A DNA stretch of 64,000 nt from a bacterium (GCA_040755755.1 JBFLZW010000030.1:144991-208990), one strand, 5' to 3'. Positions 25,557-34,228 are shown, counted from the stretch's first letter. Notes: generated from the letters alone by a model not told the origin. Made by a program: numbers and translations.

Positions 25557-25961
25557 ATGAATACGATGGAAGATTCCAAAAGCGTATTGATTATCGATGA
25601 CGATGCGGATTGGGTGGAAGCCAATAGAATTGCGCTGGAAGCAAATTCTTATAAGGTGTTCACCGCTTACAGCGGGCAGCAGGGTATTTTCAAATTTCTG
25701 AAGGTTCTCCCTGATCTGGTTATTCTCGACATCTCTATGGAAAGAAGGGATGAGGGGTTTTACGTAGGCCATAAAATCAGAAGTTACCCGAATGTCGGCA
25801 ATGTTCCAATCATCATGATCACGGCTATACATCAATCCAGCAAGTTCCGGTTTTCCCCTGATACGGATGGTAATTATCTGCCGGCAGATGAATTGATAGA
25901 TAAACCGGCGGATCCTTCACGGCTACTTGAATTGGTGCATAAGTGGCTGAAAGACAGGTAA
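25557..25961 (+). CDS. Stand-alone response-regulator receiver protein
   Basis: A 134-residue CheY-like receiver domain with no output domain: acidic pair IIDDDADW near residue 14, phosphoacceptor Asp in LVILDIS, Thr in MITAI, and Lys in IDKPADPS. ATG 25557 has GGGAGGA six bases upstream, which makes it a better choice than the in-frame start at 25491. The dihaem kinase gene begins four bases after its stop, so the two should be cotranscribed. It may be phosphorylated by that kinase and act by protein contact, since it carries no DNA-binding domain. Confidence 0.88.
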   Translation: MNTMEDSKSVLIIDDDADWVEANRIALEANSYKVFTAYSGQQGIFKFLKVLPDLVILDISMERRDEGFYVGHKIRSYPNVGNVPIIMITAIHQSSKFRFSPDTDGNYLPADELIDKPADPSRLLELVHKWLKDR

Positions 25962-25965
25962 AAAA

Positions 25966-27537
25966 ATGAAACAGATCAGCAAATGTCTGGAAGGTAAAAT
26001 GATCCCCGGGATCGGCATGGTAATCATACTGGCCCTGATGGGTTTCTTTTACCTTCACAGCAAGGAAGATTACCGTCATCTGGTTCTGTTAATCAGAGAT
26101 GAGGCATACCAGTTGAGCGACATTGTCATAAGGGGCATCAGGCACGATATGCTGCTGAACAGGAGGGCTGACCTTCAGCAGAGGATAGGTGATATCGTCA
26201 ATCACGATAAGATAATCAGGATAAGGATCATCAAGGACGGGAGGGTAAAAGTTGCCTCTAATACCTATGAAATCGGCATGCTTATCGATAAAAAGTCTGA
26301 AGGTTGCATTGAATGCCACCGGGGAAATAGTCAACTCCCATCCTCCCGGTCCATGAAAGATTACCGGATATTCCAACCCGCGTACGGGAGCGAGGCTATC
26401 GGCATCATGAATCCCATTTACAACGAAAAGCCCTGCTATCGATGTCATGGAAGTCAAAAAAAGATTATCGGAGTGTTGGGCATCACTATTTCTCTGTCCA
26501 GGATTCATGCCTTCATGAGAGGCAGCCATATCAGAATGGTGCTGTTCCTGATATGTACCCTTATCCTGATCTCCATAACCGCAGGCCTTCTGATCCGGCA
26601 TCTGGTGATTATTCCCATCCGTAAACTGGCCAGGGAGACAGCCATGATTACGTACGGGAACCTGGATCATCAGGTTTGCCTTGATACCGGAGACGAGATT
26701 GAGGATCTGGCTCGGGCTTTTAACCTTATGACTTCACAATTACAGGCAGCCACCCGGGAGGTTGAAGACCAGGTCAAATTGGCTGCCTCCCGATTGGCAC
26801 AAGCCAACCAGGAATTGGAAACAGCCAATCAAAGACTGGAGGAAAGCGATCGGAGAAAATCGGAGATGATGATGGCGGTAGCTCACGATCTCCATACACC
26901 CCTGGCTGCCATCGAAAGCTGCCTGCGGGTTGTTCTGGATGGGTATCTGAAAAACGATCCGGATAAGGAAAGAGAGATGCTTCAGCGGATAGAGGCCAGG
27001 ATAAAGGATCAGATAACTCTGGTCAAAAACCTTCTGGATTTCTCCCTGATAACGGAAAGTTGCAGGGAAATGAAAGAAGTGAACATTTCCGACGTGATCC
27101 GGAAAGCAACGGATTTGGTATCACATCTGGCGAGTGCCAGGAAGATTTCCATCCAGGTCCAGGAAGATACCACTACTCCGTTGTCTGTTCCGGGAGATGA
27201 GGAATCGCTGGTGCGCGCGCTGACCAATCTGCTCGACAATGCCATAAAGTACAGTCCGCTGAGAAGCACGATCTGGATCAGCAGTCAGAGTCTCAATCAT
27301 CACATTCAATTGGTTGTCAGAGACTATGGTCCCGGGATCCCGGCGGAGGAGCTTCCCCTGATCTTTGATTTTCTCTTTCGAGGCAGAAGCGCCAAAAGGC
27401 AGAAAAAGCAAGGATCAGGTTTGGGGTTATCCATTGTCAAACAGATTATCGATCTCCACAAGGGAGAGATCCGGGTTGAGAGCGAAAAAGGAGAGGGAAC
27501 GAGCTTCTTTATCACTTTGCCGAGATGTCGGTCCTAG
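25966..27537 (+). CDS. Membrane sensor histidine kinase with periplasmic dihaem (two CxxCH) domain
   Basis: A 523-residue kinase. Helix 13-30, a periplasmic domain with two c-type haem motifs (CIECH near 110, CYRCH near 153), helix 185-205 and HAMP (IIPIRKLARETAMITYGNL) are followed by a short coiled coil and the HisKA box AHDLHTPLAAIE, with the phospho-His in HDLHTPL. The HATPase has N-box DNAIKYSP, G1 DYGPGIP and G2 GSGLGLSI. Two haems in the sensor imply detection of redox state or small gases such as NO, CO or O2. It lies between the receiver gene and pstS (196-base gap with Pho-box-like repeats), but its link to phosphate is only positional. Confidence 0.92.
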   Translation: MKQISKCLEGKMIPGIGMVIILALMGFFYLHSKEDYRHLVLLIRDEAYQLSDIVIRGIRHDMLLNRRADLQQRIGDIVNHDKIIRIRIIKDGRVKVASNTYEIGMLIDKKSEGCIECHRGNSQLPSSRSMKDYRIFQPAYGSEAIGIMNPIYNEKPCYRCHGSQKKIIGVLGITISLSRIHAFMRGSHIRMVLFLICTLILISITAGLLIRHLVIIPIRKLARETAMITYGNLDHQVCLDTGDEIEDLARAFNLMTSQLQAATREVEDQVKLAASRLAQANQELETANQRLEESDRRKSEMMMAVAHDLHTPLAAIESCLRVVLDGYLKNDPDKEREMLQRIEARIKDQITLVKNLLDFSLITESCREMKEVNISDVIRKATDLVSHLASARKISIQVQEDTTTPLSVPGDEESLVRALTNLLDNAIKYSPLRSTIWISSQSLNHHIQLVVRDYGPGIPAEELPLIFDFLFRGRSAKRQKKQGSGLGLSIVKQIIDLHKGEIRVESEKGEGTSFFITLPRCRS

Positions 27538-27637
27538 CAAAATTCTTACACAAATTTAACAGTCAATTAATGATCAATGATTATCATTATTTTAGTTAAC
27601 CGAAAGGTTTGGTGAGATATCTCTCTGTATCCGTGAT

Positions 27638-27681
27638 CGTAACAGAATTCTAACTATTCTCTAACAAAACGCTAACAATCG
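27638..27681 (+). promoter_or_regulatory. Four 11-bp direct repeats, Pho-box-like operator of pstS
   Basis: Four consecutive 11-base units (CGTAACAGAAT, TCTAACTATTC, TCTAACAAAAC, GCTAACAATCG) share a (T/G)CTAAC(A) core at exact 11-base spacing, the phase of one helical turn typical of PhoB/PhoP binding sites. The block ends 52 bases before pstS ATG, and TAAATT at 27687-27692 may serve as the -10 region. Confidence 0.6.
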
Positions 27682-27733
27682 GAGCGTAAATTCAGAAAAA
27701 GAGAAAAGTCATAACCCAAGGAGATGGAAAAGA

Positions 27734-28792
27734 ATGAATACCATGAAAATCAGGGCCTGCTTAGGGAGTTTTCTGGTATCGGTGCTTCTCTTGATCAGCG
27801 GCTTTGCACCCCGGGTTGAATCGTTGACCATCAACGGGGCGGGAGCATCGTTTCCCTATCCTATTTACTCTCAATTGGCACACAAGTATGAGCAAATGAG
27901 CGGCCAGAAACTCAACTATCAATCCATCGGTTCCGGGGGCGGCATAGCACAGATCAAGGCCAAAACCGTGGACTTTGGCGCTTCGGATGCCCCACTGAAG
28001 AAAGAAGAGCTGGATGCAGGCGGCCTGATCCAATTCCCCATGATCATGGGAGGGGTAGTGCCGGTTGTCAATATCAAAGGGATCAAGGCAGGAGAGTTGA
28101 AGCTCACCCCCCAGCTTTTAAGTGGCATCTTCCTGGGCACGATAACCAGGTGGAATGACGAGGCTGTCAAGCAGGTCAATCCCGGCCTGAAACTTCCCGA
28201 TAAAGCCATTACCGTGGTACACAGGGCGGATGGATCGGGGACAACCTGGATTTTTACCAATTACCTGGATAAAGTTTCGGCGCAATGGCATGAAAAAGTC
28301 GGAACCGACAAGGCTGTTGCCTGGCCTGTCGGCGTGGGTGGCAAGGGGAATGAAGGTGTGGCCGCTTATGTGCAGCGCATCGACGGATCGATTGGCTACG
28401 TCGAATTTGCCTATGCTCTGGAGAGCAGGATGAATCACGTACTATTGAAGAACAAGGCAGGCAAATTCGTTGAGCCAACGATCGAGACTTTCCAGGCTGC
28501 CGCAGCCAACGCCGACTGGGAGCATGCTCCCGGCTTCTATCTGGTCCTGACCGACCAGGCCGGTGAAAACAGTTGGCCGATTACCGGAGCATCCTTTATC
28601 CTCGTTCACCGCAATCAGTCACAGGCAGAAAAGGCCAGGGCCATGCTCAAGTTTTTTGACTGGTGCTTCCAGAATGGAACGAAAGAAGCAAAAGACCTCC
28701 AATATGTGCCGATGCCCCAGAATGTGGTTAAACTTGTGAAATCAGCATGGAGCAAAGAAATGAAGGCCGCAGGTCAGCCTGTCTGGCCGTAA
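27734..28792 (+). CDS. pstS: Phosphate ABC transporter substrate-binding protein PstS
   Basis: A 352-residue periplasmic phosphate-binding protein with a signal peptide (MKIRACLGSFLVSVLLLISGF). Family landmarks are present: TINGAGASFPYPIYSQ, YQSIGSGGGIAQIKAKTVDFGASDAP, VVHRADGSGTTWIFTNYL (the phosphate-contacting loop) and KGNEGVAAYVQRIDGSIGYVEFAYA. AAGGAG precedes ATG by about ten bases. It is the first gene of pstSCAB and probably its most expressed one, under the repeat operator just upstream. Confidence 0.96.
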   Translation: MNTMKIRACLGSFLVSVLLLISGFAPRVESLTINGAGASFPYPIYSQLAHKYEQMSGQKLNYQSIGSGGGIAQIKAKTVDFGASDAPLKKEELDAGGLIQFPMIMGGVVPVVNIKGIKAGELKLTPQLLSGIFLGTITRWNDEAVKQVNPGLKLPDKAITVVHRADGSGTTWIFTNYLDKVSAQWHEKVGTDKAVAWPVGVGGKGNEGVAAYVQRIDGSIGYVEFAYALESRMNHVLLKNKAGKFVEPTIETFQAAAANADWEHAPGFYLVLTDQAGENSWPITGASFILVHRNQSQAEKARAMLKFFDWCFQNGTKEAKDLQYVPMPQNVVKLVKSAWSKEMKAAGQPVWP

Positions 28793-28795
28793 GGG

Positions 28796-28837
28796 AGTGG
28801 TCAGTGGTCAGTGGTCAGTACAAACTGATAACTGACT
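28796..28837. repeat. CAGTGGTCAGTGGTCAG-type dispersed repeat, copy 2
   Basis: Three AGTGGTC units followed by ACTGATAACTGAC, closely matching 11870-11913. It sits between pstS and pstC, where such repeats may adjust the ratio of binding protein to membrane parts. Confidence 0.65.
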
Positions 28838-28856
28838 TGTGTCCGGAATCTATTTT

Positions 28857-29825
28857 ATGGTTCAACAGGTCAACAAAGCAATGAAGCCGATCAGTCACCA
28901 GAACATCCAGAAGAAGGCGGATGGGCTTTTCCGCTACCTGACCGCCTTGTGCGCCCTGGTGGTTCTGGCCCTGATGGTCGGCATATTCTGGGCCTTACTC
29001 AGCAATTCTCAACTGGCTATACGTAGGTTCGGATTCAGGTTTCTCGTTTCTCAAGCCTGGAATCCGGTCACCCAGGAGTTTGGGGCAGCAAGCAGTATTT
29101 ACGGGACCCTTGTTTCCACCGCCATTGCCCTGATCCTGGCCGTTCCCCTCAGCCTGGCGATCGCCATATTCCTCGTGGAGCTGGCCCCCCCGGCACTTGG
29201 ACGGGTGGCAGGATACGGCATTGAGCTTCTGGCGGCCATTCCCAGCATAATTTTTGGCATGTGGGGGCTGTTTGTCTTTGCACCCTTCATGGCTGACCAT
29301 GTCCAGCCCGCTTTGAATAAAACCCTGGGATTTTTACCCTTTTTTCAAGGGCCGCCTATGGGCATAGGGATGCTCACGGCTGGAATTATCCTGGCGCTGA
29401 TGATCCTTCCCTTTATCAGCGCTGTGGCCAGGGATGTTTTTCGGATGGTGCCGCCGGTATTAAAGGAATCCGCCTACGGTCTGGGATCGACTAACTGGGA
29501 AGTCACCCACAAGGTAACGATCAGCTATGGGCTGCGCGGCCTTTTGGGAGCCACATTTCTGGGACTTGGCCGGGCCATTGGGGAGACTATGGCTGTCACC
29601 TTCGTTATCGGCAATGACCACACCATTTCAAAATCCCTCTTTGCAGCCGGTAACAGCATCGCCTCGACCCTGGCCAATGAGTTTGCCGAAGCGTCCGAGC
29701 CGCTCTATCTGAGCGCCCTGGTGAAGCTGGGCCTGGTGCTGTTTGTCATTACTATCCTGATCCAGATCGTGGCCCAGCTCTGGCTGAAGAGAATTGGCAA
29801 AAGTCTGGGAGGTGGCGGCCTGTGA
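28857..29825 (+). CDS. pstC: Phosphate ABC transporter permease PstC
   Basis: A membrane permease of about 322 residues with six helices (LCALVVLALMVGIFWALLS, TLVSTAIALILAVPLSLAIA, ELLAAIPSIIFGMWGLFVFAP, GMLTAGIILALMILPFISAV, GLVLFVITILIQIV). The EAA-like coupling loop is RDVFRMVPPVLKESAYGLGSTNW, then a second conserved run GLGRAIGETMAVTFVIGN. The start is uncertain: ATG 28857 is used, though 28839 and 28878 are in frame and none has a strong ribosome-binding site. The last codon overlaps the pstA start by four bases (GTGA). Confidence 0.93.
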   Translation: MVQQVNKAMKPISHQNIQKKADGLFRYLTALCALVVLALMVGIFWALLSNSQLAIRRFGFRFLVSQAWNPVTQEFGAASSIYGTLVSTAIALILAVPLSLAIAIFLVELAPPALGRVAGYGIELLAAIPSIIFGMWGLFVFAPFMADHVQPALNKTLGFLPFFQGPPMGIGMLTAGIILALMILPFISAVARDVFRMVPPVLKESAYGLGSTNWEVTHKVTISYGLRGLLGATFLGLGRAIGETMAVTFVIGNDHTISKSLFAAGNSIASTLANEFAEASEPLYLSALVKLGLVLFVITILIQIVAQLWLKRIGKSLGGGGL

Positions 29826-30667
29826 TCATCCGATCGGCGACACCCCGGAAACTGGCTGACCTTGGCGTCAAAATCATGTCGAGCCTGGCCGCATTGCTGG
29901 GCATAGCTATCCTGGCCTGGATACTCTACGAGGTCATTAAACGGGGCTCGGCTTCGCTGAACTGGTCCTTTTTTACCCGGCTGCCCACTCCGCCTGGCTT
30001 ACGAGGCGGAGGCGTGGCCAATGCCATCCTGGGGACCTCGATGATTACCCTCCTGGCTACCCTGGCCGGAGTCCCGACCGGCCTGTTAGCCGGAGTTTAC
30101 CTGGCCGAATTCGGCCAGAGCACCCGCCTCGGTGCAGCAGTACGATTTACCAGCAATGTCATGATGGGCATTCCATCCATTATCGTGGGGCTTTTCGCCT
30201 ACACCCTGCTGGTTCTCCCCTGGCACCATTTCTCAGGATTTGCCGGAGCAGCCGCATTGGCCATCATCATGCTGCCCATTGTCGCCAGAACCACCGAGGA
30301 CATGCTGAGGCTCGTTCCCAACGCTTTACGCGAATCAGCCCTGGCCCTTGGGTCTCCCCGGTGGAAGGCAACACTGGGGGTAGTATTCCGGGCGGCTAAA
30401 ACAGGTCTTATTACCGGTGTCCTTCTGGCCATCGCACGGGTGAGCGGAGAGACAGCGCCTCTCCTGTTTACGGCCCTCAACAGCCCCTACTGGCCCGGTT
30501 CTCTCAATCAGCCCACGGCTAACCTTACGGTGACCATATTCAATTATGCCATGTCCCCCTATCCCGACTGGCAGGAAATAGCCTGGGGAGCCTCCCTGCT
30601 GATTATGATCGCTGTTTTGGCTTTAACCGTAGTTGCCCGTTTTGCTCTCAAAGAGGTAAAGAAATGA
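29822..30667 (+). CDS. pstA: Phosphate ABC transporter permease PstA
   Basis: A 281-residue permease with a GTG start overlapping the pstC stop (GTGA). Family features: [20 protein letters not shown] near residue 45, [18 protein letters not shown], the coupling loop [26 protein letters not shown], and [20 protein letters not shown]. With PstC it forms the translocation channel. It overlaps pstB by four bases (ATGA), so pstC, pstA and pstB are translationally coupled. Confidence 0.95.
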   Translation: MIIRSATPRKLADLGVKIMSSLAALLGIAILAWILYEVIKRGSASLNWSFFTRLPTPPGLRGGGVANAILGTSMITLLATLAGVPTGLLAGVYLAEFGQSTRLGAAVRFTSNVMMGIPSIIVGLFAYTLLVLPWHHFSGFAGAAALAIIMLPIVARTTEDMLRLVPNALRESALALGSPRWKATLGVVFRAAKTGLITGVLLAIARVSGETAPLLFTALNSPYWPGSLNQPTANLTVTIFNYAMSPYPDWQEIAWGASLLIMIAVLALTVVARFALKEVKK

Positions 30668-31536
30668 ATGCAGCCGTAAACGGCGAACCCCGGAAATTTT
30701 CAGCATATCAGTACACCAGATCACCGGGCGATAAATATCCGGACGGCAGCAGCTCATATATAGCGGCAGCTTCTCAGATTATTCAGCCCAAGATATCGAC
30801 CCGCAACCTGAACTTCTACTATGGCAACCATCAGGCTCTGAGGGACAACAGCCTGGACATTGCTCCAAATAAGGTAACGGCCATCATTGGCCCGTCGGGG
30901 TGCGGAAAGTCTACGCATATCAGGGTATTTAACCGGATATTCGAGCTCTACCGGGACCAGCGGGCCACCGGCGAGGTCCTGCTGGATGGAGAGAATATCC
31001 TCCTGCCCTCGGTGGATGTTATAGAACTGCGCAGGAAAGTGGGAATGATCTTTCAAAAGCCGACGCCATTTCCGATGAGCATTTTTGAAAATGTCGCCTA
31101 TGGCCTTAAGCTGCACTATAAGCTGGCCAAGAGTGAGCTGGCCGAACACGTAGAAACAGCCCTGAGGCGTGCGGCCTTATGGGAGGAAGTCAAAGACAAG
31201 CTGCACCGTCCGGGGACCGCCCTCTCAGGAGGACAGCAGCAGCGGCTGTGTATTGCCAGGGCCATAGCCATTGAACCGGAGGTGCTGCTCATGGATGAGC
31301 CCACCTCCGCTATCGATCCGGTGGCCACGGCCAAGATCGAAGAACTGATTGAGACGATAAAGTCGATATATACCATCGTCATTGTCACCCATAATATGCA
31401 GCAGGCGGCCCGCGTCTCTGACTTTACGGCCTTTTTCTATGGAGGGAGGGTTGTGGAGTTCGGGCCTACTACCCACATTTTTACCAACCCCTCCAACAAG
31501 CAGACCGAGGATTATATAACCGGCCGTTTCGGTTAA
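30664..31536 (+). CDS. pstB: Phosphate ABC transporter ATP-binding protein PstB
   Basis: A 290-residue ATPase with Walker [11 protein letters not shown] near residue 80, signature [16 protein letters not shown] near 190, Walker [14 protein letters not shown] and switch His [14 protein letters not shown] 40-residue N-terminal extension ([19 protein letters not shown]...) precedes the usual start [16 protein letters not shown], so either the true start is internal or the tail is lineage-specific. After Walker A the residues are THIRVFNRI where most PstB have FLRCFNRM. No phoU follows, although phoU often ends pst operons. Confidence 0.95.
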   Translation: MNAAVNGEPRKFSAYQYTRSPGDKYPDGSSSYIAAASQIIQPKISTRNLNFYYGNHQALRDNSLDIAPNKVTAIIGPSGCGKSTHIRVFNRIFELYRDQRATGEVLLDGENILLPSVDVIELRRKVGMIFQKPTPFPMSIFENVAYGLKLHYKLAKSELAEHVETALRRAALWEEVKDKLHRPGTALSGGQQQRLCIARAIAIEPEVLLMDEPTSAIDPVATAKIEELIETIKSIYTIVIVTHNMQQAARVSDFTAFFYGGRVVEFGPTTHIFTNPSNKQTEDYITGRFG

Positions 31537-31644
31537 GGGTGATCGATAACGTTAAAATTTTCAATTTTTACTTTAGTTTCTATAGACGCCGGGGTTGCAG
31601 AAAATAGAAAAGACAGCCTGTAATTTGACCTGCAACTTATCACC

Positions 31645-31761
31645 TTAATTATGAACCTTGTGACAGTCAAGAATAATCCCGGTAACAATCGGCAGAGGAA
31701 CAGTAATAATCAACCATCCAAATAAGGATCCCAGCAATAATGTCTGTATAACAGCGTTCAT
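31645..31761 (-). CDS. 38-residue hydrophobic small protein
   Basis: A short minus-strand frame starting at ATG 31761 with AAGGAG eight bases upstream, a textbook initiation site in an otherwise empty gap. It encodes MNAVIQTLLLGSLFGWLIIT, then a Pro-Leu-Pro-containing hydrophobic stretch and a polar tail LDCHKVHN. One membrane helix is likely. It faces pstB tail to tail. It could be a small membrane regulator or transporter accessory, or a chance frame, but the ribosome-binding site, the hydrophobicity pattern and the soluble charged tail favour a real gene. No homologue is recognised. Confidence 0.55.
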   Translation of the reverse strand: MNAVIQTLLLGSLFGWLIITVPLPIVTGIILDCHKVHN

Positions 31762-32265
31762 GGTCTTATCTCCTTGAAATAATTTGTTACTCTTACTCAC
31801 CAAACTTCATCATATCAGACGGTCAGCCATACCGGGTAATTACTCTCTTTTTTTATTCTGAAACAGATAAGAAATCAGGATGACAGATACTAACTGCTTT
31901 GTTCCCCCTTTCTTCAAATCGCATAAGTCCGGATAAGTCTACAAGTGTAAGTACCCAGTTAAAGCGGCATCAATGCCGTCATTCCTGCCTTTGCAGGAAT
32001 GACGGGAAATATCAACACTTGTGGGCGCATGCAGAAGACATTACAAATCAAGACCAGATATGACCCTAACTTTTCGGGAAGACAAAGGGAGAAATAAAGA
32101 GAAAACTCCGTCTTCAAAAATAATCCTTGACCTTTCTTAACCAGTCCATTAAACTCGTTGTTATGAAAACCATGAAAACAATAAAAAATTCAAATTTTTC
32201 TTCGAATTGGATAATGCATGTCCAGGATTAAACGGTATCCGTTAAATCTGAAAAGGGAATTAATC
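31762..32265. other. Gap of about 500 bases with one repeat element
   Basis: Between the 38-residue frame and the antitoxin gene. It contains an 82-bp element at 31941-32022. The rest is AT-rich and contains no gene I can support; it probably holds the divergent promoters. Confidence 0.5.
31941..32022. repeat. 82-bp palindromic element with 8-bp terminal inverted repeats
   Basis: ACAAGTGT (31941-31948) and ACACTTGT (32015-32022) flank a perfect 13-bp hairpin (CCGTCATTCCTGC at 31976-31988, GCAGGAATGACGG at 31993-32005, loop CTTT). The hairpin core matches the 747-773 repeat. It looks like a REP/MITE-type element. Confidence 0.65.
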
Positions 32266-32475
32266 ATGAGCAGTAAGGAAATATTGGAAAAGGCAATCCA
32301 GCTTAAACCCCATGAGAAGCTTGCCATTATTGAGGGCTTATTAAGGAGCTTAGATGAGCCGAATAAAAATATTGATGAAATATGGGCTATCGAGGCTGAA
32401 AAAAGGTTAAGTGCTTATAGGAATGGTAGATTAAAAGGGATTCCAATGGAAGAGATTTTTCGTGAAGAGAAATGA
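32266..32475 (+). CDS. Antitoxin of a RelE/ParE-type addiction module
   Basis: A 69-residue protein of the putative addiction-module component family: MSSKEILEKAIQLKPHEKLA, then IEGLLRSLDEPN, IDEIWAIEAEKRLSAYRNG and a final MEEIFREEK. Such proteins neutralise the RelE/ParE-like toxin encoded next and repress the operon. ATG 32266 with AAAAGGGA upstream is preferred to 32218, because the family begins here. Its stop overlaps the toxin start (ATGA). Confidence 0.88.
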   Translation: MSSKEILEKAIQLKPHEKLAIIEGLLRSLDEPNKNIDEIWAIEAEKRLSAYRNGRLKGIPMEEIFREEK

Positions 32476-32765
32476 AAATTATATTCACAGAACTTGCAAA
32501 AGCCGAACTTTTGGATGCTGTTGCATATTATGAACTTGAATATGAAGGCTTGGGGAAAAAGTTTAAAGAAGAAGTTAACGCTTCAATATTAAGAATAAAC
32601 CAATTTCCAACAGCTTGGTCGGTTGAATGTGGCGAAGTCCGGAAATGTTTAATGCACAAGTTTCCATACAAGATACTTTATTCTATTGAAGAAGATCATA
32701 TACTGATTATTGCTATTGCTCATCAGCACAGAAAGCCTGATTACTGGGTTGACCAAAAGGGTTAA
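32472..32765 (+). CDS. RelE/ParE-family toxin
   Basis: A 97-residue toxin-like protein. Pattern: KIIFTELAKAELLDAVAYYE, then KKFKEEVNASILRINQFP, followed by RKCLMHKFPYKILYSIEEDH and IAIAHQHRKPDYW, the standard ParE/RelE fold with its C-terminal strand. ParE members poison gyrase and RelE members cut ribosome-bound mRNA; sequence alone does not settle which applies here. It overlaps the antitoxin gene by four bases. Confidence 0.88.
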   Translation: MKIIFTELAKAELLDAVAYYELEYEGLGKKFKEEVNASILRINQFPTAWSVECGEVRKCLMHKFPYKILYSIEEDHILIIAIAHQHRKPDYWVDQKG

Positions 32766-33014
32766 GGTCGCAGCGCGGTAAATCCAGGACCAAATAAAAT
32801 CGGTCAACAGACACGTGTGATATTTTATTAGGGCATAAGCCCTACCCTGCATTTGTTTTGAAGGGATATATCGGGAGTTCATGAGTAAGATACAGAGCAA
32901 TTCCTAAATTGGCGTCCCGATAGGAAGGGAGAAAAATCCTCACAAAAAAGAGAACAAACAGGACAAAGGTAACTTTGTGCCTGGCATCTTGCCCCTCTAA
33001 GCCTAAGTAGTTAC

Positions 33015-33560
33015 TCAGAAAAAGCAATATACTCCTATCAGGATGAACAATACACCGGCAGCCGTAGAGATTATTCTCTTGTCCAGTTTGCTCAGGAGAT
33101 ATTTACCCAGGTATATGGCCATAAGGGATAAAACAGCCAGAGCGGTTATGACGCCAAGAAACACCATGAAGGGATTGAACTTTGTGGCAAACAGGCCGGA
33201 AGCGATCTGGGTCTTGTCTCCCATTTCGGAGAGCAGCACGATACCGAATCCCGATAAAAAAGGATTTTTGAGCCTGCACTCCGATTCCTCTTCTTTCCTG
33301 CCTGCAAGAGTCAGGATGCCAAACAGGATAAATACGGCCCCGGAGATGATTTTGATATAATCAATGGGAACAAGGCGAAGCAGGAAGTTGCCGAAGATAA
33401 TGGCCATACCGTCAGCTATACAAAAGGCCAGTAATACACCAGACAGCAGTTGAAAATACTTCCTGGTGTTCGATGCCAGACAAAAGATAGCCAGTTGGGT
33501 TTTATCACCCAGCTCTGCTATTCCAATCGTCAGGAAAGGAACTAAAAAATCCTTGATCAT
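33015..33560 (-). CDS. GDT1/TMEM165-family cation transporter (UPF0016)
   Basis: A 181-residue membrane protein built of two homologous halves, each with the family motif: GIAELGDKTQLAIFCLA near residue 13 and LLSEMGDKTQIASGLFATKF near 108. Members export Mn2+ or exchange Ca2+ for H+ through the acidic motif. Six helices are predicted. GAGGGAATT stands just before ATG. No Mn-sensing yybP-ykoY riboswitch consensus was found upstream. It is separate from its neighbours, apparently monocistronic. Confidence 0.93.
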   Translation of the reverse strand: MIKDFLVPFLTIGIAELGDKTQLAIFCLASNTRKYFQLLSGVLLAFCIADGMAIIFGNFLLRLVPIDYIKIISGAVFILFGILTLAGRKEEESECRLKNPFLSGFGIVLLSEMGDKTQIASGLFATKFNPFMVFLGVITALAVLSLMAIYLGKYLLSKLDKRIISTAAGVLFILIGVYCFF

Positions 33561-33784
33561 AATTCCCTCGAGAGTATGATAGTAATCAGGTTGTTGAGAC
33601 TGTAGGCTGTTAGGCTAAAGCCTTTCTTGCGGTGCGGGAGATCGTTTTTCCCTGTGCGCTTTGTGTCCTCTCTCTATTATAAGCTTGGCTTATGTAAGTG
33701 CCATTCCTTTTAGGAAGGATAAAGGATTCATATGCAGTTATCAAGAGAATTCGAGGTGGCAAATTGAAAAATCCCGGATCAGAA

Positions 33785-34093
33785 ATGACAAACCTTAGAA
33801 AATATGGTAATCCTCCCTATTCTGTTGCCGTCATTCACGGCGGTCCGGGTGCACGAGGAGAGATGGCTCCGGGAGGAGGACAGAGCGGAATATACATCCA
33901 TCATCCGCATTCTGGATGACCCGGCAGCTCACGATAAAAATACCTTACTTGCCAGGCTCGGCTCATTGGCATCAAAGGCCGATGTCTGTGATCCGGTCAT
34001 AGACGGGTCTGCGGGCATGAGCCCTGGATCGAACGGCAGGCAAAGGATGATTTTTACCAGGTTCTCGAAGAAGAACTGCATGGTACGGTCTAA
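33785..34093 (+). pseudogene. Decayed alpha/beta hydrolase gene
   Basis: The first frame gives MTNLRKYGNPPYSVAVIHGG followed by PGARGEMAP, the start of an alpha/beta hydrolase with its oxyanion-hole HGGPG. It then jumps, after losing the catalytic core, to a second frame encoding ILDDPAAHDKNTLLARLGSL and ASKADVCDP, a C-terminal segment of the same family, and returns to the first frame for FYQVLEEELHGTV before TAA at 34091. About two thirds of the gene is deleted and at least two frameshifts are present, so no active product is expected. Confidence 0.7.
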
Positions 34094-34135
34094 TTGGTTA
34101 AAATCCCGGTGGTGAATTTTCAAGCAAAATAACAC

Positions 34136-34164
34136 TTGTTATTTACGCAAATCTGGATTATTAT
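34136..34164 (+). promoter_or_regulatory. Candidate sigma-70 promoter of the biosynthetic locus
   Basis: TTGTTA (34136-34141) and TATTAT (34159-34164) are spaced by exactly 17 bases, giving a predicted start near 34171 and a leader of about 58 bases before ATG 34229. The hairpin AAATAACA/TGTTATTT at 34127-34144 overlaps the -35 box and might bind a regulator. Confidence 0.4.
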
Positions 34165-34228
34165 TTTTGCGATTCCTCGATGAAACTCTGAAAGTTATTG
34201 CATTCCCCAAATTTAGGAAAAACAAAGA

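Noticed and set aside
25557-27537. Calling the two-component pair PhoB/PhoR
   Set aside because: The receiver protein has no DNA-binding domain and the kinase has a haem sensor, so neither fits PhoB/PhoR despite the pst genes next door.
33561-33760. Mn-sensing yybP-ykoY riboswitch upstream of the GDT1-family gene
   Set aside because: The leader lacks the conserved GGGGAGUA and paired loop elements; only a TATAAT-like box was seen.
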